Assembly (NCBI RefSeq): GCF_030762805.1
Contig: NZ_CP129113.1
Location: 441,001 to 505,000, forward strand
Length of the DNA stretch: 64,000 bases
Direction of reading: 5' to 3'
Origin: Aciduricibacillus chroicocephali
GTDB taxonomy: Bacteria; Bacillota; Bacilli; Bacillales; Amphibacillaceae
Each line of letters starts with the position of its first letter. Within the stretch, counting starts at the first letter, position 1. Of this stretch, positions 43,008 through 53,076 are shown piece after piece. The position numbers and the translations under genes are program-made. The notes beneath the pieces are model-generated. The model saw only the letters and a list, made by a program, of their open reading frames with translations. It ran no database searches and was not told the origin of the DNA.

Positions 43008-43901
43008 TGATATGGTAACTTTCGGTTTGCGTGCTGTACTCATTATGAACAGGAAGAGACCAAACAGAATGATTGCTCCACCCAAGAGCTGGGTGCCTGG
43101 AACTCGTTCATGCAAAATAATGAAGGCCAGGATGACAGATCCAGCGGGCTCGAATATAAGGCTCGTCTGAACAGACGAAGCTTGCAGCCACTTTAATGCC
43201 CAGTTGAATAGCGTATAACCAAGGAAAGTCGGCAGAAGTGCAAGCGTGATCATTGAAAGCCAGTCCGCTCCCTGATAGCCGGTAAATGCAGTGCCTGTTG
43301 CCATATTGGCCGCTGCCAAAACAACTGCTCCTCCTGCATAAACGTAAAATGTATACGATGTCAGGCTGAGATACATGCGGACTTTTTGACCAATCATAAA
43401 GTAAAAAGCGAGCGAAAGCATGCTGCCGAGTGCAAGACAATCACCGTAGAAGTCTGAGCCGCCGAGCCGATAGTCGCCGACAAGGATGATAAGTATGCCA
43501 ATAAAAGCGATAATCATACTAATCCCCGCGCCTGCTGAAAATTTCTCGCGAGATAGAATCCCACCCATCAGCAGAATGGCAATTGGCTGCAGCGCAACGA
43601 GGACGGCAGAACTGGCAACAGTCGTGTGATGCAATGATTCATAAAACAATGTCAGATGGAGCGCGAGCAGGATGCTGCTTGTGGCGAGCAGGAGCCAGCT
43701 GGCCAAATTAAGGCGCTTCCATTCATTCCTTTTTGCAATCAAAATGAAAGGGAGAAGAATAATGGCTGCAAATAAAAGACGATAATTGGCAATAATAGAT
43801 GCAGGGACTCCATCCGCCAATTTTACAAGAACAGCTGTGAACGAAACGGCTATTACACCAATTGCAACAGCGAGCTTTGGATTAAAAGGCGGAAAACGCA
43901 T
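42999..43901 (-). CDS. DMT-family (EamA) transporter
   Basis: 300 residues with ten hydrophobic helices in two EamA halves (VIAVSFTAVLVKLADGVPASIIANYRLLFAA at the start; PTFLGYTLFNWALKWLQASSVQTSLIFEPAGSV in the second half). Likely an exporter of small metabolites; substrate unknown. ATG 43901 has GGAGGTG just upstream; an ATG at 43922 lacks one. Confidence 0.85.
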   Translation of the reverse strand: MRFPPFNPKLAVAIGVIAVSFTAVLVKLADGVPASIIANYRLLFAAIILLPFILIAKRNEWKRLNLASWLLLATSSILLALHLTLFYESLHHTTVASSAVLVALQPIAILLMGGILSREKFSAGAGISMIIAFIGILIILVGDYRLGGSDFYGDCLALGSMLSLAFYFMIGQKVRMYLSLTSYTFYVYAGGAVVLAAANMATGTAFTGYQGADWLSMITLALLPTFLGYTLFNWALKWLQASSVQTSLIFEPAGSVILAFIILHERVPGTQLLGGAIILFGLFLFIMSTARKPKVTISKK

Positions 43902-44035
43902 AGGACACCTCCATGAGAGCATACAAATACAGTACTCATTTAACTCAATATTACCATGCTATTAGAAATAATACACGGCAGGAACAAGTGCAGGGACAAA
44001 TAAATACACATTACTGGTAATAACTACTGCAACTG

Positions 44036-44044
44036 TGTTATGAT
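44036..44044 (+). promoter_or_regulatory. Extended -10 promoter of cshA
   Basis: TG-T-TATGAT (TG 44036-44037, hexamer 44039-44044). No good -35 is visible. Confidence 0.5.
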
Positions 44045-44050
44045 GTTATA

Positions 44051-44345
44051 GTTATCATACTGTATGCGGGATCTCTTTTTGAGGCACCCTTCAGAGAGTT
44101 GGAGGAAGCCCTGGCATGCTTTAAGAGACATGACAGCGAAAGTAAATCGTCCAGAGGAAGTTTCACTGGGCTGATTAAACATGTGCCCACAGGCAGATTT
44201 CAGTAAGCATGACCGGACTTGACGGTACATGACTTGATGTTGAACATATAATATTCCCTCTTAAAGTATCATCCTGATAACTTTCTCCATATTGATTGAA
44301 CAAATCTGAACATAGGATTCAGATAAAAAAGGAGTAGAAAATTCA
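44051..44345 (+). promoter_or_regulatory. Long, probably structured 5' leader of cshA
   Basis: About 295 gene-free bases between the promoter and the start. Short complementary pairs are seen (GGGATCTC / GAGGCACCC; CCAG / CTGG around 44151-44169; CCG / CGG near 44213-44224). No T-box sequence, no terminator hairpin with U-tract and no credible short ORF. A TATAAT at 44247-44252 could give a second, shorter transcript. Leader-based autoregulation of DEAD-box helicase genes is known in other bacteria; here it is only a suggestion. Confidence 0.45.
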
Positions 44346-45827
44346 TTGGCTAAATTTAATGAACTTGGTATTTCGGATTCCGTCATGCAAGCGTTGGAAA
44401 AAATGGGCTTTGAAGAAGCAACACCAATCCAGACGGAAACAATTCCCTATGCACTTGAAGGTAACGATGTAATTGGACAAGCACAGACAGGTACTGGTAA
44501 GACTGCAGCATTCGGTATCCCGATGATTGAAAAACTCGAGGCCGGTTTCCGCAAAATCCAGGCAATTGTTGTTGCCCCTACACGTGAACTTGCAATTCAG
44601 GTTGCAGAAGAGCTTAACAGACTTGGCCGCTTCAAAGGTATACGTGCCCTTTCTGTTTATGGCGGTGCGAACATGGACCGTCAGATTCGTTCTCTAAAAG
44701 ACGGCCCACAGATCGTAGTTGCCACACCTGGACGACTTCTCGATCACTTGCGTCGTAAAACGATTCGTACTGACAATGTTAAATTTGCAGTCCTTGATGA
44801 AGCAGATGAAATGCTGAACATGGGCTTCATTGATGATATCCGTGATATCTTGAAGGCGATTCCTGAAGAGCGCCAAACTTTGCTCTTCTCAGCAACAATG
44901 CCTAAAGAAATTCGCGAAATTGCAACTACTTTGATGAACAACCCGAAAGAAGTCAAAGTAAAAGCGAAAGAAGTTACAGTTGAGAACATCGACCAGTCCT
45001 TCATTGAAATCCCTGAGAAGTTCAAGTTCGATACGCTTACGAACCACATTGATATTAATTCACCAGATCTAGCAATTATCTTCAGTCGTACGAAGCGACG
45101 TGTTGATGAAATTACTGAAGGATTGCAAGCACGCGGTTTCCGTGCTGAAGGTATCCACGGTGACTTGACACAGGGCAAGCGTATGAGCGTTCTTAACAAG
45201 TTCAAAAGCGGCCGTGTGGATGTACTTGTTGCGACAGACGTTGCTGCACGCGGTCTTGATATCTCTGGTGTTACACATGTATACAACTTTGATATTCCAC
45301 AGGATCCAGAAAGCTATGTACACCGCATCGGACGTACGGGCCGTGCTGGACGTACAGGTGAAGCGATTTCCTTCGTTACACCACGTGAAATCCCGCATCT
45401 TCGTCTAATCGAAAAGGTGACGAAGAGCAAGATGAAGCGTCTTGCTCCACCAACGAACAAAGATGCACAAAAAGGACAACAGCAAGTGACAATTTCTAAA
45501 TTGGAAAGAATCATTGCTGAGCAGGATCTTACTGCATACCATGAAGTTGCTAATGAATTGCTTGAAGAGCATGATTCTTTGACAGTTCTTTCTGCAGCAC
45601 TTAAGATGCTGACAAAAGAGCGCAAAGATATTCCAGTCCGTATTTCTTCCATTCAGCCAATTAGTGTCAAAGGTCCACGTAATAATGACCGCAGACGCAG
45701 TGGCGGCGGACGCCAAGGCGGCTATAGTGGTGGTGGAGGTAAACGCTTCTACGGCCAGCGCAGTGGTGGCGGTCAAGGTTCCCGCAACCGTAAAGGCGGA
45801 TACCAGAGCCGACGTAATAACGACTAA
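44346..45827 (+). CDS. cshA: DEAD-box RNA helicase CshA
   Basis: 493 residues. Q-motif region [26 protein letters not shown], motif [12 protein letters not shown], Ia [60 protein letters not shown]. The C-terminal tail (from about residue 437) is Arg/Gly/Ser-rich with GGG and RRxG repeats, an RNA-binding tail as in CshA. It unwinds RNA in mRNA decay, rRNA maturation and cold growth. TTG start with AAAGGAG upstream. Its position before rhomboid-acpS-alr matches B. subtilis ydbR. Confidence 0.95.
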   Translation: MAKFNELGISDSVMQALEKMGFEEATPIQTETIPYALEGNDVIGQAQTGTGKTAAFGIPMIEKLEAGFRKIQAIVVAPTRELAIQVAEELNRLGRFKGIRALSVYGGANMDRQIRSLKDGPQIVVATPGRLLDHLRRKTIRTDNVKFAVLDEADEMLNMGFIDDIRDILKAIPEERQTLLFSATMPKEIREIATTLMNNPKEVKVKAKEVTVENIDQSFIEIPEKFKFDTLTNHIDINSPDLAIIFSRTKRRVDEITEGLQARGFRAEGIHGDLTQGKRMSVLNKFKSGRVDVLVATDVAARGLDISGVTHVYNFDIPQDPESYVHRIGRTGRAGRTGEAISFVTPREIPHLRLIEKVTKSKMKRLAPPTNKDAQKGQQQVTISKLERIIAEQDLTAYHEVANELLEEHDSLTVLSAALKMLTKERKDIPVRISSIQPISVKGPRNNDRRRSGGGRQGGYSGGGGKRFYGQRSGGGQGSRNRKGGYQSRRNND

Positions 45828-45836
45828 TACCAATGT

Positions 45837-45881
45837 AAAAAAGCCCGGAAAGCTGACTAAGTCAGTTCCGGGCTTTTTTGT
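45837..45881. terminator. Bidirectional terminator cshA / rhomboid
   Basis: AAAAAAGCCCGGAA / TTCCGGGCTTTTTT with an inner stem CTGAC / GTCAG; A- and T-runs at both ends serve both converging genes. Confidence 0.93.
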
Positions 45882-45887
45882 ACATAA

Positions 45888-46646
45888 TTACATCCAGCTG
45901 AACAAAATAATGACGAGCAAAACTGCGATGACAATCCATAGGATGCGGTTATTATCCTGCTTACCATGTCTATATGCATTATGTTCTTTTTCCGCATATT
46001 GTACTTCCACTACATCGCCATAACGATTTGACTGGCGGTGCTGATAGAACGGACGAATTCGTTGTAGAAATAATGGCGAAAGGGCAAATCCGCCAATTGC
46101 ACCAAAAAGATGAGCTTGCATATGAATGCCAGTCTGTATAAATGTCATGGCGACACCAAGTATGAAAAATACCCAAACAATTTGAGCGCTGCCATGATCA
46201 ATCATTTGCTTTCGGAAAAGGATCATATAAATATAAACTCCGAACAATCCATAAATTGCACCGGAAGCACCAAGATGCAGGAAAGTCGCTTCAGGAGCAA
46301 GCAAATAGCTGCCGAGGTTGCCAATAATGCCAGCTCCGAGATAGATAAGAAGGAATTTTGTCCGACCAATCATTCGCTCCAATGCTGGGCCGAATAGGAC
46401 AAGTGAGAAGCTATTGAATGCGACATGAGATAATCCGGCATGAAGGAAGGTAGAGGTGAACAGGCGCCAGTAATTACCTTCATGAATTGCTAAGTTCTGA
46501 CCAACTCCCCAATAATAAATCTGGTTATAAATTGGAAGGTGGAGCACACTCATAAGCCATAATATAAGATAGATGCCAACGAGCGCAGATACAGCTGGAT
46601 ACAGCCGGACAAATTCCTTAATGCTTCTTTCATTTCGTATGAACAT
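45888..46646 (-). CDS. Rhomboid-family intramembrane serine protease
   Basis: 252 residues, six or seven membrane helices. NYWRLFTSTFLHAGLSHVAFNSFSLVLFG is the rhomboid N-terminal signature, HLGASGAIYGLFG the GASG nucleophile motif and MQAHLFGAIGGFAL the catalytic histidine. It cleaves membrane proteins within the bilayer; substrate unknown. ATG 46646 has AGGAG 8 bases upstream. Divergent from acpS, as in B. subtilis ydcA-acpS. Confidence 0.9.
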   Translation of the reverse strand: MFIRNERSIKEFVRLYPAVSALVGIYLILWLMSVLHLPIYNQIYYWGVGQNLAIHEGNYWRLFTSTFLHAGLSHVAFNSFSLVLFGPALERMIGRTKFLLIYLGAGIIGNLGSYLLAPEATFLHLGASGAIYGLFGVYIYMILFRKQMIDHGSAQIVWVFFILGVAMTFIQTGIHMQAHLFGAIGGFALSPLFLQRIRPFYQHRQSNRYGDVVEVQYAEKEHNAYRHGKQDNNRILWIVIAVLLVIILFSWM

Positions 46647-46790
46647 GGACAAAGCTCCTATCTTAATTGAAAATCGATTATATAGGGAAATGGAAAATCA
46701 AAAGATGAATTTTGGACTATCAATATATAATAATCAATTTGTTGTCTGATGACCAATCTTTTACCGACGGCAGAAAGGAGAAATAACAGA

Positions 46791-47153
46791 ATGATCAAAG
46801 GAATCGGGATGGACCTTACAGAAATATCCAGAATTGAACGAAGCATTTCGAAAAGCGAACGGCTTGCAGAACGTGTACTGACCGCTAAGGAACTGCAGCT
46901 TTACAGAGAAATGGAGCCGAAGCGCAGACTGGAATTTCTTGCTGGGCGATTTGCGGCTAAAGAAGCTTTCGCAAAAGCAGCTGGGACAGGTATTGGCAAA
47001 GCAGTCGGTTTTCAAGATATCGAAATTCTTCCGGAAGATTTCGGAGCACCAAAAATTTATGCAGCAGGTTATGAACGGGAACGTATCTTTGTTTCTATCA
47101 CACATACAGAGCACTATGCAGCTGCTCAAGTCGTTATCGAAGAACCTGTCTAG
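46791..47153 (+). CDS. acpS: Holo-[acyl-carrier-protein] synthase AcpS
   Basis: 120 residues. MIKGIGMDLTEISRIE carries the metal-binding aspartate, FLAGRFAAKEAFAKAAGTG the conserved W/F-KE motif, and VSITHTEHYAAAQVV the C-terminal motif. It attaches 4'-phosphopantetheine to acyl carrier protein. AAAGGAG about 10 bases upstream. Confidence 0.95.
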   Translation: MIKGIGMDLTEISRIERSISKSERLAERVLTAKELQLYREMEPKRRLEFLAGRFAAKEAFAKAAGTGIGKAVGFQDIEILPEDFGAPKIYAAGYERERIFVSITHTEHYAAAQVVIEEPV

Positions 47154-47215
47154 GAAGGACGGGCATATTGAATAAGGTTGTCTCATATATTTTAATGCGG
47201 TCAGGAGGGAACGAC

Positions 47216-48712
47216 ATGTATATTGTCACCGCACAGGAGATGTACGATATTGAAAGACATGCAATTGGAGAAGTCGGGATTCCATCGGTAGTACTGATGG
47301 AAACGGCTGGCAGGAGCATCGCTAGTGAAATTGTCCCTCAATTAAAGGGACCAGAGCAGATCATGGTAGCGATTGGAGCCGGGAATAATGGTGGAGATGG
47401 TTGGGTCATTGCCCGAGTATTGTTGGAAAAGGGATATCAAGCTATAGCGGTTCAGACAGTTCCCGATGCCAAAATAAAAGGGGATGCGCTTCTTAATAAG
47501 CAGATCTTCGAGAAAGTTGGCGGGCATGTCGAGTATGCGACGACTCAAGGGGATTTTAAGGCGAAGATGCGAAAGGCAGACATCATTATTGATGCAATCC
47601 TAGGCATTGGTACCCGAGGGGATGTACGTGAACCATACAAAGGCTTCATCAATTCGATAAATGAATCTTGTGCAACAGTCATTTCGGTAGATATACCGTC
47701 CGGGATTGAAGCATCAGAAGGAGCGACTGGCAAAGATGCTGTACAGGCTGACCAGACATATATGCTTGGAGCAGCTAAGCTAAGTGCCTTTCTCCCGAAA
47801 ACAGCTCCGTATTTTGGAGAATGGCAGTTGCTTGATATCGGATTGCCCCGAATCTCTTTTGAAAGTCGTGTGAATCGCAAACTGACAACAATAGCTGATG
47901 TAAGGAAGACTTTACAGAAGCGCAATCCTTTTGCGCATAAAGGCACATACGGCAAAGGGCTAATTGTTGGAGGCAGCGAGTTCATGCCAGGTTCTGTAAC
48001 GATGACTGTCATGGCGGCACTCAGGACAGGAGCAGGTTTATGTACTGTTGCAACAGAAAAAGCTGCTATTCCGTCCATCGCAGCGAATTGCCTTGAAGCG
48101 ATGTATAAAGATCGCGCTGGAATCCCTGAAATGGATCTGTCTGACTTTGATGGCATTGCAATGGGGCCTGGGATGGGACAGGATAAAACGGCTGGTGAAC
48201 TTGTAAACAATCTGTTCCGCGGTGCTGAATGTCCGCTTGTCATTGACGCAGATGCACTTCAACATGCCAAGGAAATGCTCCATGCCGGTGTGCGAAAAGG
48301 CAGAGCAACTTTGCTGACTCCTCATCCTGGAGAAATGGCAAGACTGCTTGATATCGAGATTGGTGAACTTCTCGCAAATCCCTTTTCATACAGTGCAAGA
48401 TTTGCCGAACAGACCGGTTCCTATGTCCTCTTAAAAGGTAAGCATACAATCGTTACAGCGCCAGATGGCAGACAGTCTGTAAATAATACAGGCAATGCTG
48501 GACTTGCTAAAGGGGGCACAGGCGATGTACTGACAGGCATTGTACTTGCTCTTGCAATGCAACAGGACGATCCGTTTGAAGCTCTGCGTTGCGCTTGCCA
48601 TATCCATGGACTCTCTGCAGATATTCAAGTTGAATCTGCACATTCCGAGCATGACCTGCTTGCGACCGATGTCGTGAAAGGCATCGGAGCGGTTTATCGA
48701 AAGCTCCTGTAG
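47216..48712 (+). CDS. nnrD: Bifunctional NAD(P)H-hydrate epimerase / ADP-dependent dehydratase
   Basis: 498 residues, YjeF type. N-terminal NnrE epimerase domain (about 1-210: METAGRSIASEIV, GAGNNGGDGWVIAR) and C-terminal NnrD ribokinase-like domain (about 230-495: HKGTYGKGLIVGGSEFMPGSVTM, TPHPGEMARLLD, NTGNAGLAKGGTGDVLTGI). It repairs hydrated NAD(P)H in the cytoplasm. ATG 47216 has AGGAGGGA 7 bases upstream; the longer frame from 47168 has no site. It sits between acpS and the ydcC-type lipoprotein. Confidence 0.93.
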   Translation: MYIVTAQEMYDIERHAIGEVGIPSVVLMETAGRSIASEIVPQLKGPEQIMVAIGAGNNGGDGWVIARVLLEKGYQAIAVQTVPDAKIKGDALLNKQIFEKVGGHVEYATTQGDFKAKMRKADIIIDAILGIGTRGDVREPYKGFINSINESCATVISVDIPSGIEASEGATGKDAVQADQTYMLGAAKLSAFLPKTAPYFGEWQLLDIGLPRISFESRVNRKLTTIADVRKTLQKRNPFAHKGTYGKGLIVGGSEFMPGSVTMTVMAALRTGAGLCTVATEKAAIPSIAANCLEAMYKDRAGIPEMDLSDFDGIAMGPGMGQDKTAGELVNNLFRGAECPLVIDADALQHAKEMLHAGVRKGRATLLTPHPGEMARLLDIEIGELLANPFSYSARFAEQTGSYVLLKGKHTIVTAPDGRQSVNNTGNAGLAKGGTGDVLTGIVLALAMQQDDPFEALRCACHIHGLSADIQVESAHSEHDLLATDVVKGIGAVYRKLL

Positions 48713-48828
48713 CGGTTTTCCCAGACGATTCTAAGTTCCCTTTGTCCGGATTTTGGAAATGGATCATGCAGTGAATTGGATAATTGCAGCACAATTCATT
48801 CCTGAAAATGAGGAAGAGGGGATTTGTG

Positions 48829-49842
48829 ATGAGAAAAAAACATATGCTTTCATTTGCTATTTTGTTAGGTATGCTCGTACTTTTTCTTGCTGGTTGCGGC
48901 GAGAAATCTAAGGAAGATGTCGTCAAGAAGCTGGACAGTCAAGTGTCTGGTCTGAAGGGATATAAATCCAAAGCCGAAATGAAGATGAATACTGGAGAAT
49001 CCCCGCAGAAATATGATTTAGACGTATGGTATAAAGAAAAAGAACATTACCGAGTTTCGCTTGCTAATGTAGATGACGAAAAAGGCAATCAGATTATCTT
49101 GAAAAACGCAGATGGTGTTTTTGTCGTCACACCTGCTCTTAACAAAAGCTTCAAGTTCCAGTCTGACTGGCCTGAATCAAGCAGTCAGCCATACCTGTAC
49201 CAGTCACTTGTCCAAGATGTGAAAAAGGACAAGGACGCGGAATTCAAGACGACTGAAAAACACTATATTTTTATAACAAAAACCAATTATCAGAGCAACA
49301 GCAACTTGCCTTATCAGGAAATTCGCTTTAACAAGAAGAACTTCACTCCTGAACTTGTCCGTGTTCTGGACAAAGACAAAAAGGCACTAGTGGAAGTCAG
49401 CTTCAGTGAATTCAAGCTGGATCCTAGCTTTAAAGCTGAAGACTTTGCACTCGATCAGCAGAAGAAAAGCGGTTCATCTGCCAAGACGGCTTCAGCTGAA
49501 GTGAAAACACTCTCAGTCGCCTACCCTGTAGAGACTTCAGGGGCGGCTCTTTCTGAGAAGAAAGAAATTGAACTAGAAAATGGCAAACGTGTCATTTTGA
49601 CATACAGTGGCGATAAAGAATTCACGCTTGTCCAGGAGAACGCCGGAGCTGTATCTGCAATGACAGAACCGAAGGAACTCAAAGGCGATATTGTCAATCT
49701 GGGCCATACGCTGGCCGCTCTTAATGGCAGTACGATTGAATGGAGTCAGGGAGGCGTCGACTACAAACTAGCCAGTGATGCATTGACAAAAGAAGAACTC
49801 ATCAATGTTGCAAAATCTGTGCACGGTACAAACTCTAAATAA
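48829..49842 (+). CDS. ydcC: LolA-like outer-surface lipoprotein YdcC
   Basis: 337 residues. Lipoprotein signal (MRKKHMLSFAILLGMLVLF, lipobox LAGC), then a LolA/LppX-type half-barrel (VSGLKGYKSKAEMKMNTG, DVWYKEKEHYRVSLAN, YQEIRFNKKNFTPELVRVLDKD) and a DUF4367-like C-terminal domain. The fold binds lipids or sporulation signals in relatives; in B. subtilis ydcC is at the same locus and is sporulation-linked. Role here inferred. GAGGGGAT upstream of ATG. Confidence 0.82.
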   Translation: MRKKHMLSFAILLGMLVLFLAGCGEKSKEDVVKKLDSQVSGLKGYKSKAEMKMNTGESPQKYDLDVWYKEKEHYRVSLANVDDEKGNQIILKNADGVFVVTPALNKSFKFQSDWPESSSQPYLYQSLVQDVKKDKDAEFKTTEKHYIFITKTNYQSNSNLPYQEIRFNKKNFTPELVRVLDKDKKALVEVSFSEFKLDPSFKAEDFALDQQKKSGSSAKTASAEVKTLSVAYPVETSGAALSEKKEIELENGKRVILTYSGDKEFTLVQENAGAVSAMTEPKELKGDIVNLGHTLAALNGSTIEWSQGGVDYKLASDALTKEELINVAKSVHGTNSK

Positions 49843-49851
49843 GCTTCAATC

Positions 49852-49891
49852 AGGACGGCCTTTCGCTATAAGCGGGGCCTGCTTTTTTTTG
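49852..49891 (+). terminator. Probable terminator after ydcC
   Basis: Imperfect GC-rich stem GGACGGCC / GGGGCCTGC around an inner loop, followed by eight T residues. Confidence 0.55.
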
Positions 49892-49898
49892 CCCTAAC

Positions 49899-49927
49899 TT
49901 GACAGTGTAATTCCAAGCGTTCAAAAT
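49899..49927 (+). promoter_or_regulatory. Possible promoter of alr
   Basis: TTGACA (49899-49904), 17 bases, CAAAAT (49922-49927); the -35 is perfect, the -10 poor. Confidence 0.4.
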
Positions 49928-49984
49928 TAATAGAAAAAGATAACTGTTAAAATCGCTGCATCAGGCATCGGGGAGGAAGTAACA

Positions 49985-51112
49985 TTGAATAGCGGCCAAT
50001 ATAGACCAAGTTGGGCAGAAATCGATCTCGCAAGCATCAAGTATAATATCCACCAGATTAAGGAAACATTAAAGGAAGAGAATAAAATCATGGCAGTCGT
50101 AAAGGCGAATGGCTATGGGCACGGAGCGGTTCAAGTAGCGAAAGCGGCAATTGAGGCAGGAGCGGAAGCAATTGCTGTTGCCCTATTGGAAGAAGCTATG
50201 CAGCTTCGCAAGGCAGGTATTGAAGTGCCGGTTCTCGTGCTTGGAAGGGTCATGCCTGAGTTTGCCCCTATAGCGTCAGAGAATAACATCGCATTGACAG
50301 TTTTCCAGATAGACTGGATTGCGGAAGCTGAACGTTATTTGGATAAGGCGAGTGATACGCGACTGGATATTCATCTCGAACTCGATACAGGAATGAATCG
50401 GACAGGAATCAAAAATGAAACAGATCTCAATGCTTTTTTGCAGGCATTAACAGATTGCAGACGCATATATTTATCAGGAGTGTATACGCACTTTGCCACA
50501 GCGGATGAGGAGCAGACCGATTATTATATGAGACAGATTGATGATTTTCGCAAGTTTGCGGACATCATCAAAAAAGTGTGGCCTTCAACCGTTTCTTGGC
50601 ATACGAGCAACAGTGCCGCGTCCATGCATTATCCTCATGATGCAGCGGATTATGTAAGATTTGGAGTCTCCATGTATGGCCTGTATCCATCTCCTTATCT
50701 TGCTGAACAGGCGCCAATCGAGCTTAAACCTGCTTTTTCACTGCACAGCCGTCTTGTTGAAGTGAAACAGATTAACAAGGGTGATGCAGTAAGCTATGGA
50801 AGAACTTATGAAGCTGAGGGCGAAGAATGGATCGGTACAGTTCCAATCGGATATGCAGATGGCTGGCTCCGCAGGCTGCAAGGTGCAGAAGTACTCATCA
50901 ATGGAAAAAGAATGCCAATTGTCGGCCGGATTTGTATGGATCAGTTCATGGTCAAACTTGATAGGGAATATCAAGTCGGTGAAAAGGTGACTTTAATCGG
51001 CAAACAGGGGCAGGATGAGATTACGATGCAGGAGACGGCGGATCTCCTCGAAACCATCGTTTATGAGGTTCCATGTATCATCAGCAGCAGAGTACCAAGA
51101 TTGTATATTTAG
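49985..51112 (+). CDS. alr: Alanine racemase Alr
   Basis: 375 residues, fold-type III PLP enzyme. PLP lysine at about residue 40 in MAVVKANGYGHGA; catalytic tyrosine in IGYADGWLRRL; LDTGMNRTGI, HTSNSAA, RFGVSMYGLYP and GRICMDQFMVKL are family landmarks. It makes D-alanine for peptidoglycan. TTG start with GGGGAGGAAG upstream. Adjacent to the MazEF pair as in B. subtilis. Confidence 0.95.
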   Translation: MNSGQYRPSWAEIDLASIKYNIHQIKETLKEENKIMAVVKANGYGHGAVQVAKAAIEAGAEAIAVALLEEAMQLRKAGIEVPVLVLGRVMPEFAPIASENNIALTVFQIDWIAEAERYLDKASDTRLDIHLELDTGMNRTGIKNETDLNAFLQALTDCRRIYLSGVYTHFATADEEQTDYYMRQIDDFRKFADIIKKVWPSTVSWHTSNSAASMHYPHDAADYVRFGVSMYGLYPSPYLAEQAPIELKPAFSLHSRLVEVKQINKGDAVSYGRTYEAEGEEWIGTVPIGYADGWLRRLQGAEVLINGKRMPIVGRICMDQFMVKLDREYQVGEKVTLIGKQGQDEITMQETADLLETIVYEVPCIISSRVPRLYI

Positions 51113-51171
51113 AAAAAGAGGCGTCAGCGCGACAAAAAAAGTGGTATTTTGCTAAAAAAGCCAAGAAGCCT

Positions 51172-51200
51172 TTGCAATGGCCTCCATTCAATGATATTAT
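51172..51200 (+). promoter_or_regulatory. Promoter of ndoAI-ndoA
   Basis: -35 TTGCAA (51172-51177), exact 17-base spacer, -10 TATTAT (51195-51200). Confidence 0.7.
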
Positions 51201-51277
51201 GAACTTGGAATAATTCGATACCGGATCATTTAATTAAAGTAATATCATATGAAGTGTGAATTGCGGAGGTGTTCGGT

Positions 51278-51562
51278 TTGTCAGAAGGCTTGCAGGAAGT
51301 ACGAGTCAAATTGCCAAAAAACTTGTTGAACGAGGTGGATGGATTGATGAGACAAGAAAACAGTGACCTAAGTGAATTCATCTATCAGGCTGCTAAGAGC
51401 TACTTGCAGCATAAAAGAGACGAGCATATTCAGCAATTCCGCGAATCCATGCGACTTGGCTACCTGGAGATGGCTCGTATCAATCTGACAATTGCTTCAG
51501 AAGCTTTTCAAGCAGAAGAAGAAGCTGAAAACACTTCGGAGCGCGCCGTGATCGGGGTGTAA
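51278..51562 (+). CDS. ndoAI: MazE-type antitoxin EndoAI
   Basis: 94 residues. N-terminal ribbon-helix-helix domain ([32 protein letters not shown]), then a basic linker and [27 protein letters not shown], the C-terminal helix that blocks the MazF active site. TTG 51278 has GGAGGT 7 bases upstream; GTG 51269 lies within that site. Stop lies 4 bases before ndoA. Confidence 0.93.
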   Translation: MSEGLQEVRVKLPKNLLNEVDGLMRQENSDLSEFIYQAAKSYLQHKRDEHIQQFRESMRLGYLEMARINLTIASEAFQAEEEAENTSERAVIGV

Positions 51563-51566
51563 TGAT

Positions 51567-51929
51567 TTGATTGTCCAACGAGGCGAAGTTTATTTCGCTG
51601 ACCTGTCCCCTGTAGTTGGATCGGAACAGGGAGGCGTGCGTCCAGTACTGATTTTACAAAACGACATTGGCAACCGTTTCAGCCCTACTGTCATTGTGGC
51701 GGCGATTACGGCCCAAATCCAGAAGGCGAAGCTCCCTACACATGTGGAGATAGATGCCAAGCGTTACGGCTTTGATCGCGATTCCGTTATTTTGCTTGAA
51801 CAGATCCGTACTCTTGACAAGCAAAGACTTACAGATCGTATTACAAAGCTTGATGGCGAGATGATGAAGAAAATAGAACGTGCACTGGAAATCAGTCTTG
51901 GACTGAAAGATATGTATGACAATCATTAA
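51567..51929 (+). CDS. ndoA: MazF-type endoribonuclease toxin EndoA
   Basis: 120 residues, very close to B. subtilis Endo[30 protein letters not shown], then [18 protein letters not shown] and [17 protein letters not shown]. It cuts mRNA at UACAU-type sites in that family. TTG start. The pair sits upstream of rsbR, as in other Bacillaceae, and is chromosomal and conserved rather than mobile. Confidence 0.95.
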   Translation: MIVQRGEVYFADLSPVVGSEQGGVRPVLILQNDIGNRFSPTVIVAAITAQIQKAKLPTHVEIDAKRYGFDRDSVILLEQIRTLDKQRLTDRITKLDGEMMKKIERALEISLGLKDMYDNH

Positions 51930-52090
51930 GGGACTTCTGTTGAGTACAGGGGTTCCTTTTTCGTTCTTCTCCTCTATACCCGTTGCACATGCATACAAAC
52001 ATGAAGAAGCGGGCTATTATATTCATTAATAATAAACAATGTCATTGAAAATATATGAAGTATAGTTAAATTGTTTTTTGGTGTATGTTT

Positions 52091-52118
52091 TTGTTGCTAA
52101 TGCATTGTATGCTACAAT
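52091..52118 (+). promoter_or_regulatory. Sigma-A promoter of the rsbR-sigB operon
   Basis: -35 TTGTTG (52091-52096), 16-base spacer, -10 TACAAT (52113-52118) with TGC upstream (extended -10). Confidence 0.65.
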
Positions 52119-52204
52119 CAACTTATGGAGATTTTGATTTTGCAATTATCTTAAGGTCATGCAACAATATATATATTAATGTCAGGAATGTAACGGAGGA
52201 AATT

Positions 52205-53071
52205 ATGAACCAGAGAATTAGAGACGTTCTAATTGAGCACAGCGATTCGATTGTCGAAACCTGGCTTAATGTGATGGGCCAAAATAGAGAGGATCATTAT
52301 ACTGCCATTTCCGAAGATTTGTATGAACTGACAAACCGGGAATTTGCCAATGTTATTTTTGCGAATATAAACGGAGATAAAACGACTCGTATCTTTGAAG
52401 AGTTTTCCGAGAGAGTCATTAATCTGGGGTGGCCACTCGGATATATAACCGATGGCTTAAGCGCTTACAGACGTGTTTCAATTGACTACATCATTAGCTT
52501 GGAGACTTCACAGAATGCAAAGGTGAATTCTAATATTGCAGCTGAGATTGATGAATGGGTTACACCTATTATCCGTCATCTTGTAAACAGTTATACAGGG
52601 AACTGGGAGAATATTGTATCGTTACAGAGAGTCGCTCTTCAGGAGCTTTCAGCGCCACTTATTCCAGTCATCGATCAGATCACTGTTATGCCTCTAATTG
52701 GCACGATAGACACGGAGCGGGCGAAGCTGATCATGGAGAATCTCCTTGACGGTGTGATTCGTCACAATGCTGAAGTGGTGCTCATTGATATTACAGGTGT
52801 GCCTGTTGTAGATACGATGGTGGCACATCATATTATTCAGGCTGCAGAAGCAGTGCGATTGATCGGTTCAACTTGCATTCTTGTAGGCATTCGTCCGGAA
52901 ATTGCCCAGACTATCGTCAATCTCGGTATTGATCTTGGCAAGTTTTCAACTAAGAGTTCATTGCGTAAAGGCTTCCTTGCTGCGCTTGAGCTTACAGACC
53001 GAAAAATCACTGATCTCAAAGAAACAGAAGAAAGTATTGGAAAAATTATTGATTCCATAGGCAAGGAGTGA
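52205..53071 (+). CDS. rsbRA: Stressosome co-antagonist RsbR
   Basis: 288 residues. N-terminal globin-like sensor domain (about 1-145, [10 protein letters not shown] ... [15 protein letters not shown]), a linker, and a C-terminal STAS domain (about 160-275: [44 protein letters not shown]) with threonines at the phosphorylation positions. Builds the stressosome with RsbS and captures RsbT. ATG 52205 has CGGAGGA upstream; the frame from 52085 has no site and is not homologous. Confidence 0.93.
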   Translation: MNQRIRDVLIEHSDSIVETWLNVMGQNREDHYTAISEDLYELTNREFANVIFANINGDKTTRIFEEFSERVINLGWPLGYITDGLSAYRRVSIDYIISLETSQNAKVNSNIAAEIDEWVTPIIRHLVNSYTGNWENIVSLQRVALQELSAPLIPVIDQITVMPLIGTIDTERAKLIMENLLDGVIRHNAEVVLIDITGVPVVDTMVAHHIIQAAEAVRLIGSTCILVGIRPEIAQTIVNLGIDLGKFSTKSSLRKGFLAALELTDRKITDLKETEESIGKIIDSIGKE

Positions 53072-53076
53072 ACGAG

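Noticed and set aside
44024..44230. 68-residue minus-strand frame in the cshA leader
   Set aside because: No ribosome site, Cys/His-rich translation without motif; the region is better explained as an untranslated leader.
51278..51929. MazEF pair as a mobile or plasmid addiction module
   Set aside because: It sits in the conserved alr-rsb context and is near-identical in pattern to chromosomal EndoAI/EndoA, with no sign of transfer.
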